Positions 18,501-28,619 are shown, counted from the first letter of the stretch. The stretch is DNA of 64,000 nucleotides from Tenuibacillus multivorans (GCF_900103915.1 NZ_FNIG01000007.1:1-64000), one strand, 5' to 3'. Numbers and translations are program-made. Notes: generated from the letters alone by a model not told the origin.

Positions 18501-19067
18501 AAAAAAACACCTCCTATTTTGAATGCGGATTTATTTTAACATATATAGTTTATTTTATAATGTTTTTAGTATAATAAATTCTGTAAATAATACAAGTAAA
18601 AAAGAGAGTATAAAATATTTTGTGTCACTAGCGTTGCATAAATGTAGTAAGAATACTCAGTTTATTAACTTTTCCTTATTTTTGCCAAAAAGACAAAGCT
18701 TAAACTAAAGGTGGTGCTGTTTCACTTAAACGTTATCTAGTAAGTCAATTCCACGGTTATATTGAAAAACATAGCCTTCGATGTCACAGAAGCTTCGAAA
18801 AAGCAAGACCACAACTTCTTGAAATGTTTGATGCGATTGATGCTTAATCTTCTTCAGTCTTTTTAAGTATAGCTGGCTTGAAGAGAGCGTCAAGCAACAA
18901 TGCAACTTGACCCATTCTTTAAACCAGCTAATTACTTAGTAACTGAAGAAGAAGATCATATTCCGACCTGTAAGGTCGTCAATTAAAGTAAAATTAAAGC
19001 TAGCTTAATTTCAATAAGGGTTAGGGAGTAAAGTTATTTACACAAAATTATTGACACTCCCGTAAAA
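18501..19067. other. Gene-poor gap with reading-frame remnants
   Basis: No complete gene is seen. A plus-strand open frame at 18704-18847 (KRYLVSQFHGYIEKHS ... ending LLEMFDAIDA) has protein-like composition but no start codon. Another frame at 18900-18986 (start MQLDPFFKPANYLV, 28 codons) follows in a different phase. They may be the decayed ends of one or two genes. I recognise neither. Confidence 0.35.
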
Positions 19068-19106
19068 AAAGACAAGGGAACAGAATTTATCCTATCCCTT
19101 GTCTTT
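19068..19106. terminator. Terminator after the broken secreted-protein gene
   Basis: A perfect 12-bp stem, AAAGACAAGGGA with its complement, is followed on the minus strand by a T-rich tail; it lies 29 bp past the stop of the 19135-20013 gene. Confidence 0.8.
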
Positions 19107-19134
19107 ATATTATTTTATATTTTTAAATCATTTT

Positions 19135-20013
19135 TTAATTAAAGAACTTAGATAAATCTTGTGGCTCATCTGGAATCATATCATGTTCTTCATTTAGCTT
19201 TTCTAAAGTTTCAGGTTTAAATTCGTCATTTGGACCTTCCCAAACAATGTTACCTTCTGCATCAAAAACTCTATGAGTGTGAGGTACAGGCTCAATTTCA
19301 CCATTTTCAATTTTTTTAAGTTTTTCTTTTGTTTTTTCATCATGTTCGAAAAGTTCAGGTTTATTTTCTACATTGTGGTCATCTGTTGTTAATGTGCTTG
19401 AATCCGATAATAAATGTATATAGTCTTGGCTTCCAACATCCCACTGGTGCCAATCGCCTGCAATGTACCCACTTGTATATGTCCAATTTTGGCTACTTAG
19501 GTTAGCTTCCTGTGACCAAACATAACTATCATTACTATTAAAATCATAATAAATATAAAAATGTGCTTTTTCACCGAGATCAACAGCTTCTCCAGTACCT
19601 GCATAACGATCACCGAATTCATACATGATTTGATAGTAACCATTATCATTATAGTAACCATTTGTCACAACTTCTTGTACAGATACATCACTTTCAGGGT
19701 GAGCATAGACATAAGCATCTTACCACATATAAGTAGGGTCAAAGCCTGCGAGGTACCAAGGGGTTATCTCATGTCCATTACTCGGGTTATTATACATAAC
19801 TACCTCAGCTCGAATTTGATCACCATATTCTAATCCACTAACCGGAGACCATTCAACAGAGGTATCAAATATTGCCCCTTGCCCGTAAGTCCAATTAGAA
19901 TTATTAAGATAATCACTCTCAATAGTTGTAGCATGACTGGTCATAGACGAGAATCCTAACGAAGTAACTCCAATAACAACAATAGATGTTATCAAACTAA
20001 AAAACTTCTTCAT
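19135..20013 (-). pseudogene. Secreted protein gene interrupted by an in-frame TAA
   Basis: Codons 1-97 encode a signal peptide (MKKFFSLITSIVVIGVTSLG, cleavage likely after SHA) and a Trp/Tyr-rich domain. A TAA at 19720-19722 then stops translation after DPTYMW. The frame continues without a shift as DAYVYAHPESDVSVQEVV and another 177 codons (NGYYNDNGYYQIMYEFGDRY, later VPHTHRVFDAEGNIVWEG), giving a 292-codon ancestor. A single base change is the simplest cause. The family is not recognised; the sequence suggests a beta-rich extracellular domain. A sequencing error or read-through cannot be excluded. Confidence 0.7.
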
Positions 20014-20147
20014 AGAAATTCCCTCCTAAATAGTTAGCATTTTGATAAAAAATTTCCTGTCAGCGTAGTTGCACGTATACTTTATCCTTTACTGAAGTTA
20101 AACTTTCTTATAACTACAAGCTTTAACCGAGCCCTTGTAAACTTAAA

Positions 20148-20178
20148 AACCTCCAAACACATGACGTGTTTGGAGGTT
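20148..20178 (-). terminator. Terminator of the fad operon
   Basis: A 13-bp stem (AACCTCCAAACAC and complement) with a short loop and a TTTTT tail on the minus strand, 11 bp past the fadE stop. Confidence 0.9.
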
Positions 20179-20188
20179 CCGTTTAGCA

Positions 20189-21973
20189 TTAAACCACATA
20201 TTTGTCAGCATCGATAATCGAAGCTGCGATTTGGCGTTTTTTCTCAATTACATTTATTGGATCGTGGCGTGTTAGCTTACGTAGGGCTCCGAGCATCATG
20301 CGTAAGCTATCGCCTGAGTCACTTGCGATTAAGGTTTCTTTGGCATGCGCTTCAATACGGTTGAAGGCTTCTTCTACATACACTTGAGTGTAAAGTAGCT
20401 TTTGTTCACTCTTATCTAATCCAACGTTATCGATTGATTTTTGTGTACGTAAAATAGCTGATTCCATGTTGTAGATTTCAGCCGCCATGTCGGCAATATT
20501 GACGAGTAATTCTTGTTCTTGCTCTAGTTTTTCACCATATTTTTGAGCGGAGATACCTGCTGATAACAAGCCGATTTTCTTAGCGTTTTTAAGGAGATAA
20601 AACTCCTGTTCTAAAGGTTCGTCGTCAACCTGTTCTGGCATCATTGTCATTAACTCTTCTTGTAAGCCTTGAGCTTTTTGTAATAAAGGAAGTTCACCCT
20701 TCATCGCTTTTTTCATAAATGTACCTGGAACAATCATACGGTTGATTTCGTTCGTTCCTTCAAAAATTCGATTGATTCGTGAATCGCGGTACATGCGTTC
20801 AACTTCATATTCTTGCATGAAGCCATAACCACCGTGGATTTGCACGGCTTCGTCAACTGCAAAATCAAGAAGTTCGGTTGCCATGTATTTATTCATTGAG
20901 CACTCAATGGCGTATTCGGCAATACTCTTCGCAACCTCGTTACCCTCGTTAAGCTGTTCTTTCGATAAGTTTCCTAATCGTTGTTCGAATAAACCGACTG
21001 TACGATAAACCGCACTTTCATTCGCATAGGTGTTAGTGGCAACGCTTGCAAGTTTTTCTTGGATTAAGCGGAATTGTGAAATCGGTGTATTAAACTGCTT
21101 ACGCTCATTGGCATATTGAGTAGCCACTTCAATCGCGCGTTTAGCACCGCCGACACCACCAATCGCAAGCTTATATCGTCCAACGTTTAAAATGTTAAAT
21201 GCAATTATGTGACCGCGACCGATTTCGCCAAGCACATTTTCAACTGGTACTTCAGCATCTTCTAAAATTAACGTACGCGTTGAAGATGCTTTAATCCCCA
21301 TCTTCTTCTCTTCTGCACCAGTTGAAACGCCAGGGAATTCACGTTCAACGATAAACGCGGTAAATTTGTCTCCATCAATTTTTGCATAAACGACAAACAC
21401 ATCAGCAAACGCTGAGTTGGTGATCCATTGTTTTTCACCGTTTAAAATGTAATGTGTGCCTGCTTCATTGAGCTTCGCTGTCGTCTTTGCACCTAACGCA
21501 TCGGAGCCTGAACCTGGCTCTGTTAATGCATAGGCTGCTAATTTTTCACCCGTTGCGAGTGCTGGTAAATATTTTTGTTTTTGATCCTCATTACCGAAAA
21601 ATACGATTGGAAGTGACCCAATTCCTACGTGTGCGCCGTGTGAAATCGAGAAACCACCTGCTAACGACATCTTTTCTGTAATTAAGGATGAACTAATTTT
21701 ATCAAGCTCTAAGCCACCGTATTCTTCAGGAACGTCCGCCCCTAATAAACCAAGTTCACCTGCTTTGTTCAATAAATCAACCGACTTATCAAATTCATGG
21801 TTCTCTAAATTCTCGCTAACCGGCCATACTTCGTTTTTTACATATTCTTCAGTCGTTTTCGCAATCATCTCATGTTCATCTGTAAAATCCTCAGGTGTTA
21901 AAACGTCTTCAGCTGAAACATCTTCAACTAAAAAGCCGCCACCTTTAAACATTTTTTCCTTTGTTTCACTCAT
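20189..21973 (-). CDS. fadE: Acyl-CoA dehydrogenase FadE (YusJ-like)
   Basis: A 594-residue acyl-CoA dehydrogenase with the long C-terminal extension typical of Bacillus FadE/YusJ. FAD-contact stretches AYALTEPGSGSDA and KQWITNSAFAD and the C-terminal QIHGGYGFMQEYEVERMYRD and FEGTNEINRM are visible. It catalyses the first oxidation step of fatty acid beta-oxidation, passing electrons to ETF. Last gene of fadN-fadA-fadE, 19 bp after fadA. Confidence 0.95.
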   Translation of the reverse strand: MSETKEKMFKGGGFLVEDVSAEDVLTPEDFTDEHEMIAKTTEEYVKNEVWPVSENLENHEFDKSVDLLNKAGELGLLGADVPEEYGGLELDKISSSLITEKMSLAGGFSISHGAHVGIGSLPIVFFGNEDQKQKYLPALATGEKLAAYALTEPGSGSDALGAKTTAKLNEAGTHYILNGEKQWITNSAFADVFVVYAKIDGDKFTAFIVEREFPGVSTGAEEKKMGIKASSTRTLILEDAEVPVENVLGEIGRGHIIAFNILNVGRYKLAIGGVGGAKRAIEVATQYANERKQFNTPISQFRLIQEKLASVATNTYANESAVYRTVGLFEQRLGNLSKEQLNEGNEVAKSIAEYAIECSMNKYMATELLDFAVDEAVQIHGGYGFMQEYEVERMYRDSRINRIFEGTNEINRMIVPGTFMKKAMKGELPLLQKAQGLQEELMTMMPEQVDDEPLEQEFYLLKNAKKIGLLSAGISAQKYGEKLEQEQELLVNIADMAAEIYNMESAILRTQKSIDNVGLDKSEQKLLYTQVYVEEAFNRIEAHAKETLIASDSGDSLRMMLGALRKLTRHDPINVIEKKRQIAASIIDADKYVV

Positions 21974-21992
21974 TTTAAATCCCCCTTAAGAT

Positions 21993-23168
21993 TTAAATTA
22001 ATTCAAATACACCAGCAGCACCCATGCCGCCGCCAATACACATGGTCACTACACCATACTTCACATCGCGACGTTTCATCTCATGAATCAATGAAAGCGT
22101 CAATTTCGTACCTGTGCAGCCAAGTGGGTGACCTAATGCGATCGCGCCACCACTAACATTAACGATTTCATCATTTAATCCTAATTCACGAATAACTTGT
22201 AATGATTGTGATGCAAAGGCTTCATTTAATTCAAATAATCCAATATCATCGAGTTCCAAGCCTGCTTGTTTAATGGCTTTCGGAATCGCTTTTACGGGTC
22301 CAACCCCCATAATTTCTGGCTCTACACCAGCTACTGTAAACGAGCGGAACTTCGCCATCGGGGTTAATCCTTCTGATTCGGCTTTTTCACGATCCATAAC
22401 TAAAACAGATGCCGCACCATCACTCATTTGTGATGAGTTACCTGCCGTTACACTACCTTTCATCGCAAAAGCCGGTTTTAATTTACCTAAAACTTCTTTT
22501 GTCGTTCCTTTACGAACGCCTTCATCCTGTGAAAGCGTGAGTGTTGTTTCTTTCACTTCATTTTCAGGACCAAGTTCACGGTCGGTTACCTCAACAGGCA
22601 CAATTTCCTCATCGAAATTTCCTTCTTCTAAAGCCTTCGCGGCACGCTCATGACTACGTACAGCAAATTTATCTTGATCCTCACGCGAAATACCAAAACG
22701 CTGCGCTACTTCTTCGGCTGTATGACCCATTGACATGTAATAACCCGGTGCGTTTTGAACGAGCTCTAAATTTGGCTTAATCACATGACCGCCCATTGGG
22801 ATTAGACTCATCGATTCTGCACCGCCTGCAATGACCGCTTCACTTCTTCCAACCATTATTTGCTCTGCTGCATACGCAATACTCTGTAAGCCTGATGAGC
22901 AATAGCGGTTTACCGTAATGCCGGGAACTTCATTAGGTAGGTTTGCTAAGCCCGCTACGTTACGAGCCATGTTCATACCTTGCTCAGCCTCAGGCATGGC
23001 GCAACCGATAATGACATCATCGATCGGTCCATCGTAGTTATCAGCTCGTTTTAACGTTTCTTTTATCGTTAAAGCCGCTAAATCGTCCGGCCGCGTATGA
23101 GCCAGTGTGCCTTTTTTTGCTTTTCCAACAGGTGTTCTCGCACCTGAAACGATTACTGCTTCTCTCAC
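21993..23168 (-). CDS. fadA: 3-ketoacyl-CoA thiolase FadA (YusK-like)
   Basis: A 391-residue thiolase. The acyl-accepting Cys is in NRYCSSGLQS, the His motif in GGAIALGHPLGCTG and the second catalytic Cys in VTMCIGGGMG. It cleaves 3-ketoacyl-CoA to acetyl-CoA. It lies 42 bp after fadN in a FadR-controlled operon. Confidence 0.96.
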   Translation of the reverse strand: MREAVIVSGARTPVGKAKKGTLAHTRPDDLAALTIKETLKRADNYDGPIDDVIIGCAMPEAEQGMNMARNVAGLANLPNEVPGITVNRYCSSGLQSIAYAAEQIMVGRSEAVIAGGAESMSLIPMGGHVIKPNLELVQNAPGYYMSMGHTAEEVAQRFGISREDQDKFAVRSHERAAKALEEGNFDEEIVPVEVTDRELGPENEVKETTLTLSQDEGVRKGTTKEVLGKLKPAFAMKGSVTAGNSSQMSDGAASVLVMDREKAESEGLTPMAKFRSFTVAGVEPEIMGVGPVKAIPKAIKQAGLELDDIGLFELNEAFASQSLQVIRELGLNDEIVNVSGGAIALGHPLGCTGTKLTLSLIHEMKRRDVKYGVVTMCIGGGMGAAGVFELI

Positions 23169-23210
23169 AACTCATCCCCCTATTCATATTGGAGTCTTCT
23201 GTCATAAAAA

Positions 23211-25613
23211 CTAGTTACGTAGTGGTTTAACTTTCATTAACATGTGCTGCATGCGTTGTTGCGTCTTCGCTTCACCAATTAGACTTAAGAACGCTTCACG
23301 CTCTAAATCTAGTAAATACTGTTCATCGACTAATGTACCGTATTTTAATCGACCACCAGCTAAAACAAACGCCAGTTTATCGGCAATTTTTATATCATGC
23401 TCTGAAGCGTAGCCACCATTTGCTAGAGATTTTGCTCCTAGTAACATCGTGGCGTAGCCTTGTTCTCCGACGACAGGAACCTTCTCACGTTTTCTAGGCT
23501 GGAATCCACCATCATGTAAAGCGATAACCTTTTGTTTAGCATCATGGATTAGGTGATCGCCGTTGACACTAATCGCATCCTGTTCAGCATCTAGTACACC
23601 ATTTTCAATCGCTTCGGCTGCAGACGTTGAAACTTTCGCCATCGCGATTTTTTCAAAGACATCATTCGTAACCTTCTGTAAATCAAAGTCGACACCTTCT
23701 GGTAGGCCGCTAAGCTGTTTCAAATAAAATTCTTTGTTACCGCCACCACCAGGGATTAATCCGACACCAACTTCAACTAGACCCATGTAGGCTTCCTGAG
23801 AAGCTTGAATACTGTGCGCTGGCAGACAAACCTCAGTTCCGCCACCTAGTGTCATACCAAACGGTGCTGACACAACAGGTTTTTCGTTGTATTTAATGTT
23901 CATCATTGCTTGTTGGAATTGTTTCACAACCAAATCTAGTTCCATGAAGTTGAAGTCTTGGGCTTCCATCAACATCAAGCCTAAATTAGCTCCTACACAG
24001 AAGTTTTTACCCTGATTTCCGATGACAAGCCCTTTATAGTTCTCATTCACTTCATTAAGTGCGGTATTAATCATCTGCATGGTGTCGAGTCCAAGCGCGT
24101 TACTTTGTGAATGGAATTCTAATAAGGCGACATCATCACCTAAGTCTATTAAACTAGCTCCCGCGTTTTTCTTAATAACGCCATTAACCTCTTTATGAAG
24201 CTTTAAGTTAATTTCTTTTGGGTTAACCTGTTTCTCGACATATTCACCATTATGATAATAATAGACTTTGCCATTTTCCGATTTATAAAATGATTCAAAG
24301 CCTTGATCTAGCATTTCCTTAACCCAGGTTGGAACATTAGCCCCTTCTTCTTTCATCCGTTCAACTGAGGATTTGACACCAATTGCATCCCACATCTCAA
24401 ATGGACCGAGTTCCCAACCAAAGCCCCATTTCATCGCTTCATCAATAGCTTTAATATCATCGGCAATTTCACCAACTAATTCAGCTGAATAGATTAAAGT
24501 CGGCTTCGTGATATTCCAAATTAAATCGCCACCACGATCCCCTTTAGCATTGATTAATGCGCGTAGCTTACGCTTAGAGCCTTTTTCTTGCTTCGCCATA
24601 CCTGTCGCATTGGTTTTAAGCTTTTGACGCTCTTCGTATTCCATTGTTTCAGGATTTAATTCATATATGACGCTTCCGTCTTTACCTTTTTTCTTAAGGA
24701 AGAAGCCTTGCCCAGACTTAGCACCCAACCAGCCTTTTTCATTCATTTTGTTCATGAAATCTGGTACAATAAAAGCTTCTTTTTCGTCTCCTTCAACATG
24801 GTCATACACGTTTTTCGCAACATGAATAAATGTATCTAAACCTACAACATCTAATGTACGGAATGTGGCACTTTTCGGTCTTCCAATCATCGGACCTGTT
24901 ACAGAATCCACTTCACCGATACTGTAACCGCCTTCAAGCATTTCCTTAACTGTGACTAATAAACCATATGTTCCGATTCGGTTTGCTATGAAGTTAGGCG
25001 TATCTTTTGCTTCAACAACACCTTTACCTAATACATCTTCACCAAAACGTTTCATAAAGGCTAGCACGTCAGGATCTGTCTCTTGATTAGGAATAACCTC
25101 TAATAATTTGAGGTAACGCGGTGGGTTGAAAAAATGCGTTCCTAGAAAATGCTTTTTGAAGTCCTCTGAACGCCCTTCAGCCATTGCCTCAATCGAAATA
25201 CCTGAAGTGTTCGATGATACAATTGCACCTTCTTTTCGGTGTGCTTCAACCTGTTCAAATACCTTTTTCTTAATATCTAGATTTTCAACCACAACCTCGA
25301 TAATCCAATCGACGTCTGATAGTTGCTCCATGTGATCATCAAAGTTACCGACTTGAATTAAGTCGAGACTCTTTTTACTTGTTATTGGAGATGGATTTTG
25401 CTTTTTCAACTTTTCCTTATTCGATGCCGCAATACGATTACGAACTACTGCATCATCTAATGTTAAACCTTTCTTCTTTTCAGCCTCTGTTAATTCTCGA
25501 GGTACAATGTCCAACATTAGTGTAGGGATACCTACGTTGGCCAAGTGTGCTGCAATACCGGAACCCATGACCCCTGATCCCAATACAGCTGCGCGCTTGA
25601 TTTTACGGTTCAT
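23211..25613 (-). CDS. fadN: 3-hydroxyacyl-CoA dehydrogenase/enoyl-CoA hydratase FadN (YusL-like)
   Basis: An 800-residue bifunctional enzyme. The N-terminal dehydrogenase binds NAD through VLGSGVMGSGIAAHLA and carries the HAD signature GTHFFNPPRYLKLLEV; the C-terminal third is an enoyl-CoA hydratase-like domain (PFGMTLGGGTEV, GLVEVGVGLIPGGGG). This inverted order, dehydrogenase first, is that of B. subtilis FadN. The start at 25613 follows GGGGGAA; an in-frame ATG 36 bp upstream overlaps the operator and was rejected. First gene of the operon. Confidence 0.95.
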   Translation of the reverse strand: MNRKIKRAAVLGSGVMGSGIAAHLANVGIPTLMLDIVPRELTEAEKKKGLTLDDAVVRNRIAASNKEKLKKQNPSPITSKKSLDLIQVGNFDDHMEQLSDVDWIIEVVVENLDIKKKVFEQVEAHRKEGAIVSSNTSGISIEAMAEGRSEDFKKHFLGTHFFNPPRYLKLLEVIPNQETDPDVLAFMKRFGEDVLGKGVVEAKDTPNFIANRIGTYGLLVTVKEMLEGGYSIGEVDSVTGPMIGRPKSATFRTLDVVGLDTFIHVAKNVYDHVEGDEKEAFIVPDFMNKMNEKGWLGAKSGQGFFLKKKGKDGSVIYELNPETMEYEERQKLKTNATGMAKQEKGSKRKLRALINAKGDRGGDLIWNITKPTLIYSAELVGEIADDIKAIDEAMKWGFGWELGPFEMWDAIGVKSSVERMKEEGANVPTWVKEMLDQGFESFYKSENGKVYYYHNGEYVEKQVNPKEINLKLHKEVNGVIKKNAGASLIDLGDDVALLEFHSQSNALGLDTMQMINTALNEVNENYKGLVIGNQGKNFCVGANLGLMLMEAQDFNFMELDLVVKQFQQAMMNIKYNEKPVVSAPFGMTLGGGTEVCLPAHSIQASQEAYMGLVEVGVGLIPGGGGNKEFYLKQLSGLPEGVDFDLQKVTNDVFEKIAMAKVSTSAAEAIENGVLDAEQDAISVNGDHLIHDAKQKVIALHDGGFQPRKREKVPVVGEQGYATMLLGAKSLANGGYASEHDIKIADKLAFVLAGGRLKYGTLVDEQYLLDLEREAFLSLIGEAKTQQRMQHMLMKVKPLRN

Positions 25614-25634
25614 TTTTGTTCCCCCTATTCCTTT

Positions 25635-25652
25635 TGAATGAATACTCATTCA
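25635..25652. promoter_or_regulatory. FadR operator of fadN-fadA-fadE
   Basis: TGAATGAATACTCATTCA is a perfect match to the Bacillus FadR (YsiA) site TGAATGANTANTCATTCA as recalled. It lies 22 bp upstream of the fadN start. FadR represses until long-chain acyl-CoA binds it. Confidence 0.9.
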
Positions 25653-25666
25653 TTTTGTCGCAAAAA

Positions 25667-25693
25667 ATATTGGATAGTTTAACTATCCAATAT
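25667..25693 (-). terminator. Terminator of the proline dehydrogenase gene
   Basis: A near-perfect 27-bp palindrome (ATATTGGATAGTT and complement) is followed by TTTTTTG on the minus strand, about 70 bp past the stop of the gene at 25763. Confidence 0.8.
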
Positions 25694-25762
25694 GATATCT
25701 ACTTTAATGATAATGTATTTTCAGATATTTCGCAAATGTTTTTTCTGTTAAAAAAGCAAATA

Positions 25763-26680
25763 TTATTTCTTAATGATTCCCTTTAAAACAAATGCGACAT
25801 TGGCTGGACGCTCAGCTAACCTTCTCATATTGTAGCCAAACCAGTCCTTACCATATGGCACATAAACACGCATCGTGTAACCTTCCTTCACGAGCTGCTC
25901 TTGTAATTCCGTTCTGATGCCATACAGCATTTGAAATTCGAATTGATCATTCGAAATGCCGTGTTCTTTCACAAGCTTTTTTGTATAATCTATCATCGCA
26001 TCATCATGTGTGGCAATAGCCGTATAATTTCCATTAAGTAAATGTATTTTAATGATATTTTTATAGTTTTCATCCACATCTTTTTTATCTGGATAGGCGA
26101 CTTGAGGCGACTCTTTATAAGCTCCTTTTACTAAACGTAAATTCGGATTATAGGAATCGAGGCGTTCTAAATCCTCCTCTGTTCGATAAAGGTAAGATTG
26201 TAATACCGTTCCCAACCCTTCATATTCTTGTTTCAATTCTTCAAATATATCTAAAGTTGCTTCACTACGTTCATAATCTTCCATATCAATCGTTACAAAA
26301 ACACCATGCTCTTGACCAGCATCTAAAATTTTTCGCATATTTTCCATGACTAGATCACGCGAGATATCGAGTCCCATGGATGTCATTTTTAACGATAATT
26401 GAGAATCTAAGTTTTCATCCGCAATGACCTTGATCGCCTTCACACACTCTTCAGTACGTTCACGTGCTTCTTGTTCGTCGTTAACAAACTCACCCAGGTG
26501 ATCAAGTGTCACGACCAACCCTTTTTGATTTAATTTTCGAATAGCATCGGCAGCTTGTTCAATCGTTTCACCTGCAACAAAACGTGATGCACCAAAACGT
26601 AAACCATACTTTTTAGCTAACTTTGTAAAAAATTTATTATTAGATAAAAAGAGAAAAAACTTACGTAATAACTTCTCCAA
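25763..26680 (-). CDS. fadM: Proline dehydrogenase (FadM/PutB type)
   Basis: A 305-residue FAD-dependent proline dehydrogenase of the short Gram-positive type. The TIM-barrel motifs are visible: LRLVKGAYKE and the C-terminal YVPYGKDWFGYNMRRLAERP that binds proline. It oxidises proline to pyrroline-5-carboxylate at the membrane. The location beside fadN matches B. subtilis yusM (fadM). A terminator separates it from the fad operon, and no FadR box was seen at its own start. Confidence 0.92.
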   Translation of the reverse strand: MEKLLRKFFLFLSNNKFFTKLAKKYGLRFGASRFVAGETIEQAADAIRKLNQKGLVVTLDHLGEFVNDEQEARERTEECVKAIKVIADENLDSQLSLKMTSMGLDISRDLVMENMRKILDAGQEHGVFVTIDMEDYERSEATLDIFEELKQEYEGLGTVLQSYLYRTEEDLERLDSYNPNLRLVKGAYKESPQVAYPDKKDVDENYKNIIKIHLLNGNYTAIATHDDAMIDYTKKLVKEHGISNDQFEFQMLYGIRTELQEQLVKEGYTMRVYVPYGKDWFGYNMRRLAERPANVAFVLKGIIKK

Positions 26681-26855
26681 GATGAGTCCCCCCCTATGTG
26701 ATGTTTATATATGTGAAACCGTTTTCTATTTTATCACTTTTTTGATAAAAAAGATATTTCTAAATACTAAAGATACGCTATAACATGACAAAAAATTAAA
26801 TAATTTATCAACGATTTACTCATTTTAAAAATAGTGTAGAAAAAAACTTTCTAAA

Positions 26856-26899
26856 TCGTAACCATTCCTATTTACAAATCGTAACCATTACGATATACT
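26856..26899 (+). promoter_or_regulatory. znuACB-zur promoter with two Zur boxes
   Basis: The promoter reads TTTACA (26871-26876), 17 bp, TATACT (26894-26899). The spacer end holds TCGTAACCATTACGA (26879-26893), 14 of 15 against the recalled Zur box TCGTAATNATTACGA. A second, weaker copy, TCGTAACCATTCCTA, is at 26856-26870, 23 bp upstream. Zinc-bound Zur would block RNA polymerase directly. Confidence 0.85.
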
Positions 26900-26935
26900 C
26901 TTAAAGGCTCGATTAAACTTAAGGAGAGACACGAC

Positions 26936-27850
26936 ATGAAAAACATTAAAGCTATTATTTATTTATTCCTTTTACTCACTTTAATAGCTTGTAATCAAAA
27001 TGCAGAGGAAGATTCAAATCAAACGAATAAAATCGTGACATCGATTTATCCGATAGAGTATATCGTTTCCGAAATTGCCGGGGACTTTGTTGAAGTTGAA
27101 ACGGTCGTACCATCTGGCGCAGACTCTCATTCTTATGAACCATCGACGAAGAGAATGCTTGAGTTGGCAGATAGTGATGGATTTTTCTTTATTGGAGAAG
27201 GCATGGAAGTCTTTTCTGAAACGATGGCTGAAACTGTCCAAAGTGAAGGTGTTCAAACCCTACGCTTAGCAGAGCATCACGATTTATTCGAGGATGCTGC
27301 TCATGATCATGAAGGGGATGATGAACATCATCATGGCGATTTCGACCCTCATTTTTGGTTGGATCCCATCCGTATGATTGATGCAGGTGAAATCGTTCTA
27401 GATGAAATGGTTTCATTATACCCTGAACAAGAAGGTCAGTTTCAAGAGCATTTTAATCAATTCAAAGAAAAAATGACGGATTTAGACGAACAATTCAAAT
27501 CAAACCTTGATCAAGTCAATCTATTAGTTGCACACCAATCGTTCACCTATTGGGAGCAGCGATATCCTATTAAACAATACGCCATACGAGGTATCTCATC
27601 TTCTGAAGAACCATCTCAAAAAGAATTACAGGAACTGTTTGAGGATATTGAGCAATTAAATATGAATGATATTGTCTTAGAAAATAATTCTGATGACCGC
27701 TTAGCCTTAACAATTGCGAATGAACTAAATTTAGAAAAATATTATTTAAGTAATCTTTCAACCAGAACGGATAATCAAGTGGAAGAAAATATGGATTACG
27801 TCGACATTATGCTTGAGAATTTAGAAGTTTTAAAACAGCTTAACCAGTAA
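26936..27850 (+). CDS. znuA: Zinc ABC transporter substrate-binding lipoprotein
   Basis: A 304-residue cluster A-I metal-binding lipoprotein (ZnuA/AdcA). The lipobox is LLTLIACNQ. Zinc ligands are expected at His in GADSHSYEP, in DPHFWLDP and in LVAHQSFTYW. A His/Asp-rich loop (HDHEGDDEHHHGDF) marks zinc rather than manganese specificity. It is shorter than B. subtilis AdcA/ZnuA forms with a ZinT domain. First gene of znuACB-zur. Confidence 0.93.
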   Translation: MKNIKAIIYLFLLLTLIACNQNAEEDSNQTNKIVTSIYPIEYIVSEIAGDFVEVETVVPSGADSHSYEPSTKRMLELADSDGFFFIGEGMEVFSETMAETVQSEGVQTLRLAEHHDLFEDAAHDHEGDDEHHHGDFDPHFWLDPIRMIDAGEIVLDEMVSLYPEQEGQFQEHFNQFKEKMTDLDEQFKSNLDQVNLLVAHQSFTYWEQRYPIKQYAIRGISSSEEPSQKELQELFEDIEQLNMNDIVLENNSDDRLALTIANELNLEKYYLSNLSTRTDNQVEENMDYVDIMLENLEVLKQLNQ

Positions 27851-27863
27851 AGGAGGGATTGAC

Positions 27864-28619
27864 ATGGCGAATCCCATCATTTCAGTCGAGAACGTCTCCC
27901 ACCGTTATGAACAACAAAACGTGTTAGAAGATATTAATTTTAATATTCATCAAGGTTCATTTGTCGGGTTGGTTGGACCAAATGGATCGGGAAAAACAAC
28001 CTTAATCAAACTGATGTTAGGTATCGAAAAAATTCAAAGAGGATCAGTAAAGGCCTTTGGAAAACCGATTCAAAAATTTAAAAATGAAGGTCGGATGAGC
28101 TATGTGTCGCAGAAAGCCAATGCCTTTACCCGCGGTTTTCCGGCAACGGTAAGAGAAGTGGTTTCGATGGGAATTGTTTCGAATCAAAAACCGCTTTTGC
28201 CTGGGCAAAAAAGTGATCATGAACTCATCGTTTATGCACTTAAACAAGTTCATATGAAGGATTATTTAAACCGAAATATCGGCGATTTATCCGGCGGGCA
28301 GCAGCAACGTGTCTTTATTGCTCGTGCGATTGTTAATCAACCTGAACTATTAATCTTAGATGAGCCGACAGTTGGTGTTGATTCGGAAAACGTTGACCAC
28401 TTTTACCAGCTCTTATCCAAACTTAATCAAGAGTTAGGTATTACTCTCGTTCTTGTTACCCATGACATTGGTTCAATCACAACCTATGTGACAGATTTAT
28501 TATGTTTAAATAAATCGATTCACTACCACGGCGATCCAAGCGGGTTTGAAAATATGACAGATAAAGAGCGTTCAAAGCTATACGGACACTCGATTCATAC
28601 GATTACACATGACCATTAG
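27864..28619 (+). CDS. znuC: Zinc ABC transporter ATP-binding protein
   Basis: A 251-residue ABC ATPase with Walker A GPNGSGKTT, signature LSGGQQQR and Walker B LLILDEPTVGVD. It powers zinc import with ZnuB. It starts 13 bp after znuA, with AAGGAGGG before the ATG. Confidence 0.94.
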   Translation: MANPIISVENVSHRYEQQNVLEDINFNIHQGSFVGLVGPNGSGKTTLIKLMLGIEKIQRGSVKAFGKPIQKFKNEGRMSYVSQKANAFTRGFPATVREVVSMGIVSNQKPLLPGQKSDHELIVYALKQVHMKDYLNRNIGDLSGGQQQRVFIARAIVNQPELLILDEPTVGVDSENVDHFYQLLSKLNQELGITLVLVTHDIGSITTYVTDLLCLNKSIHYHGDPSGFENMTDKERSKLYGHSIHTITHDH

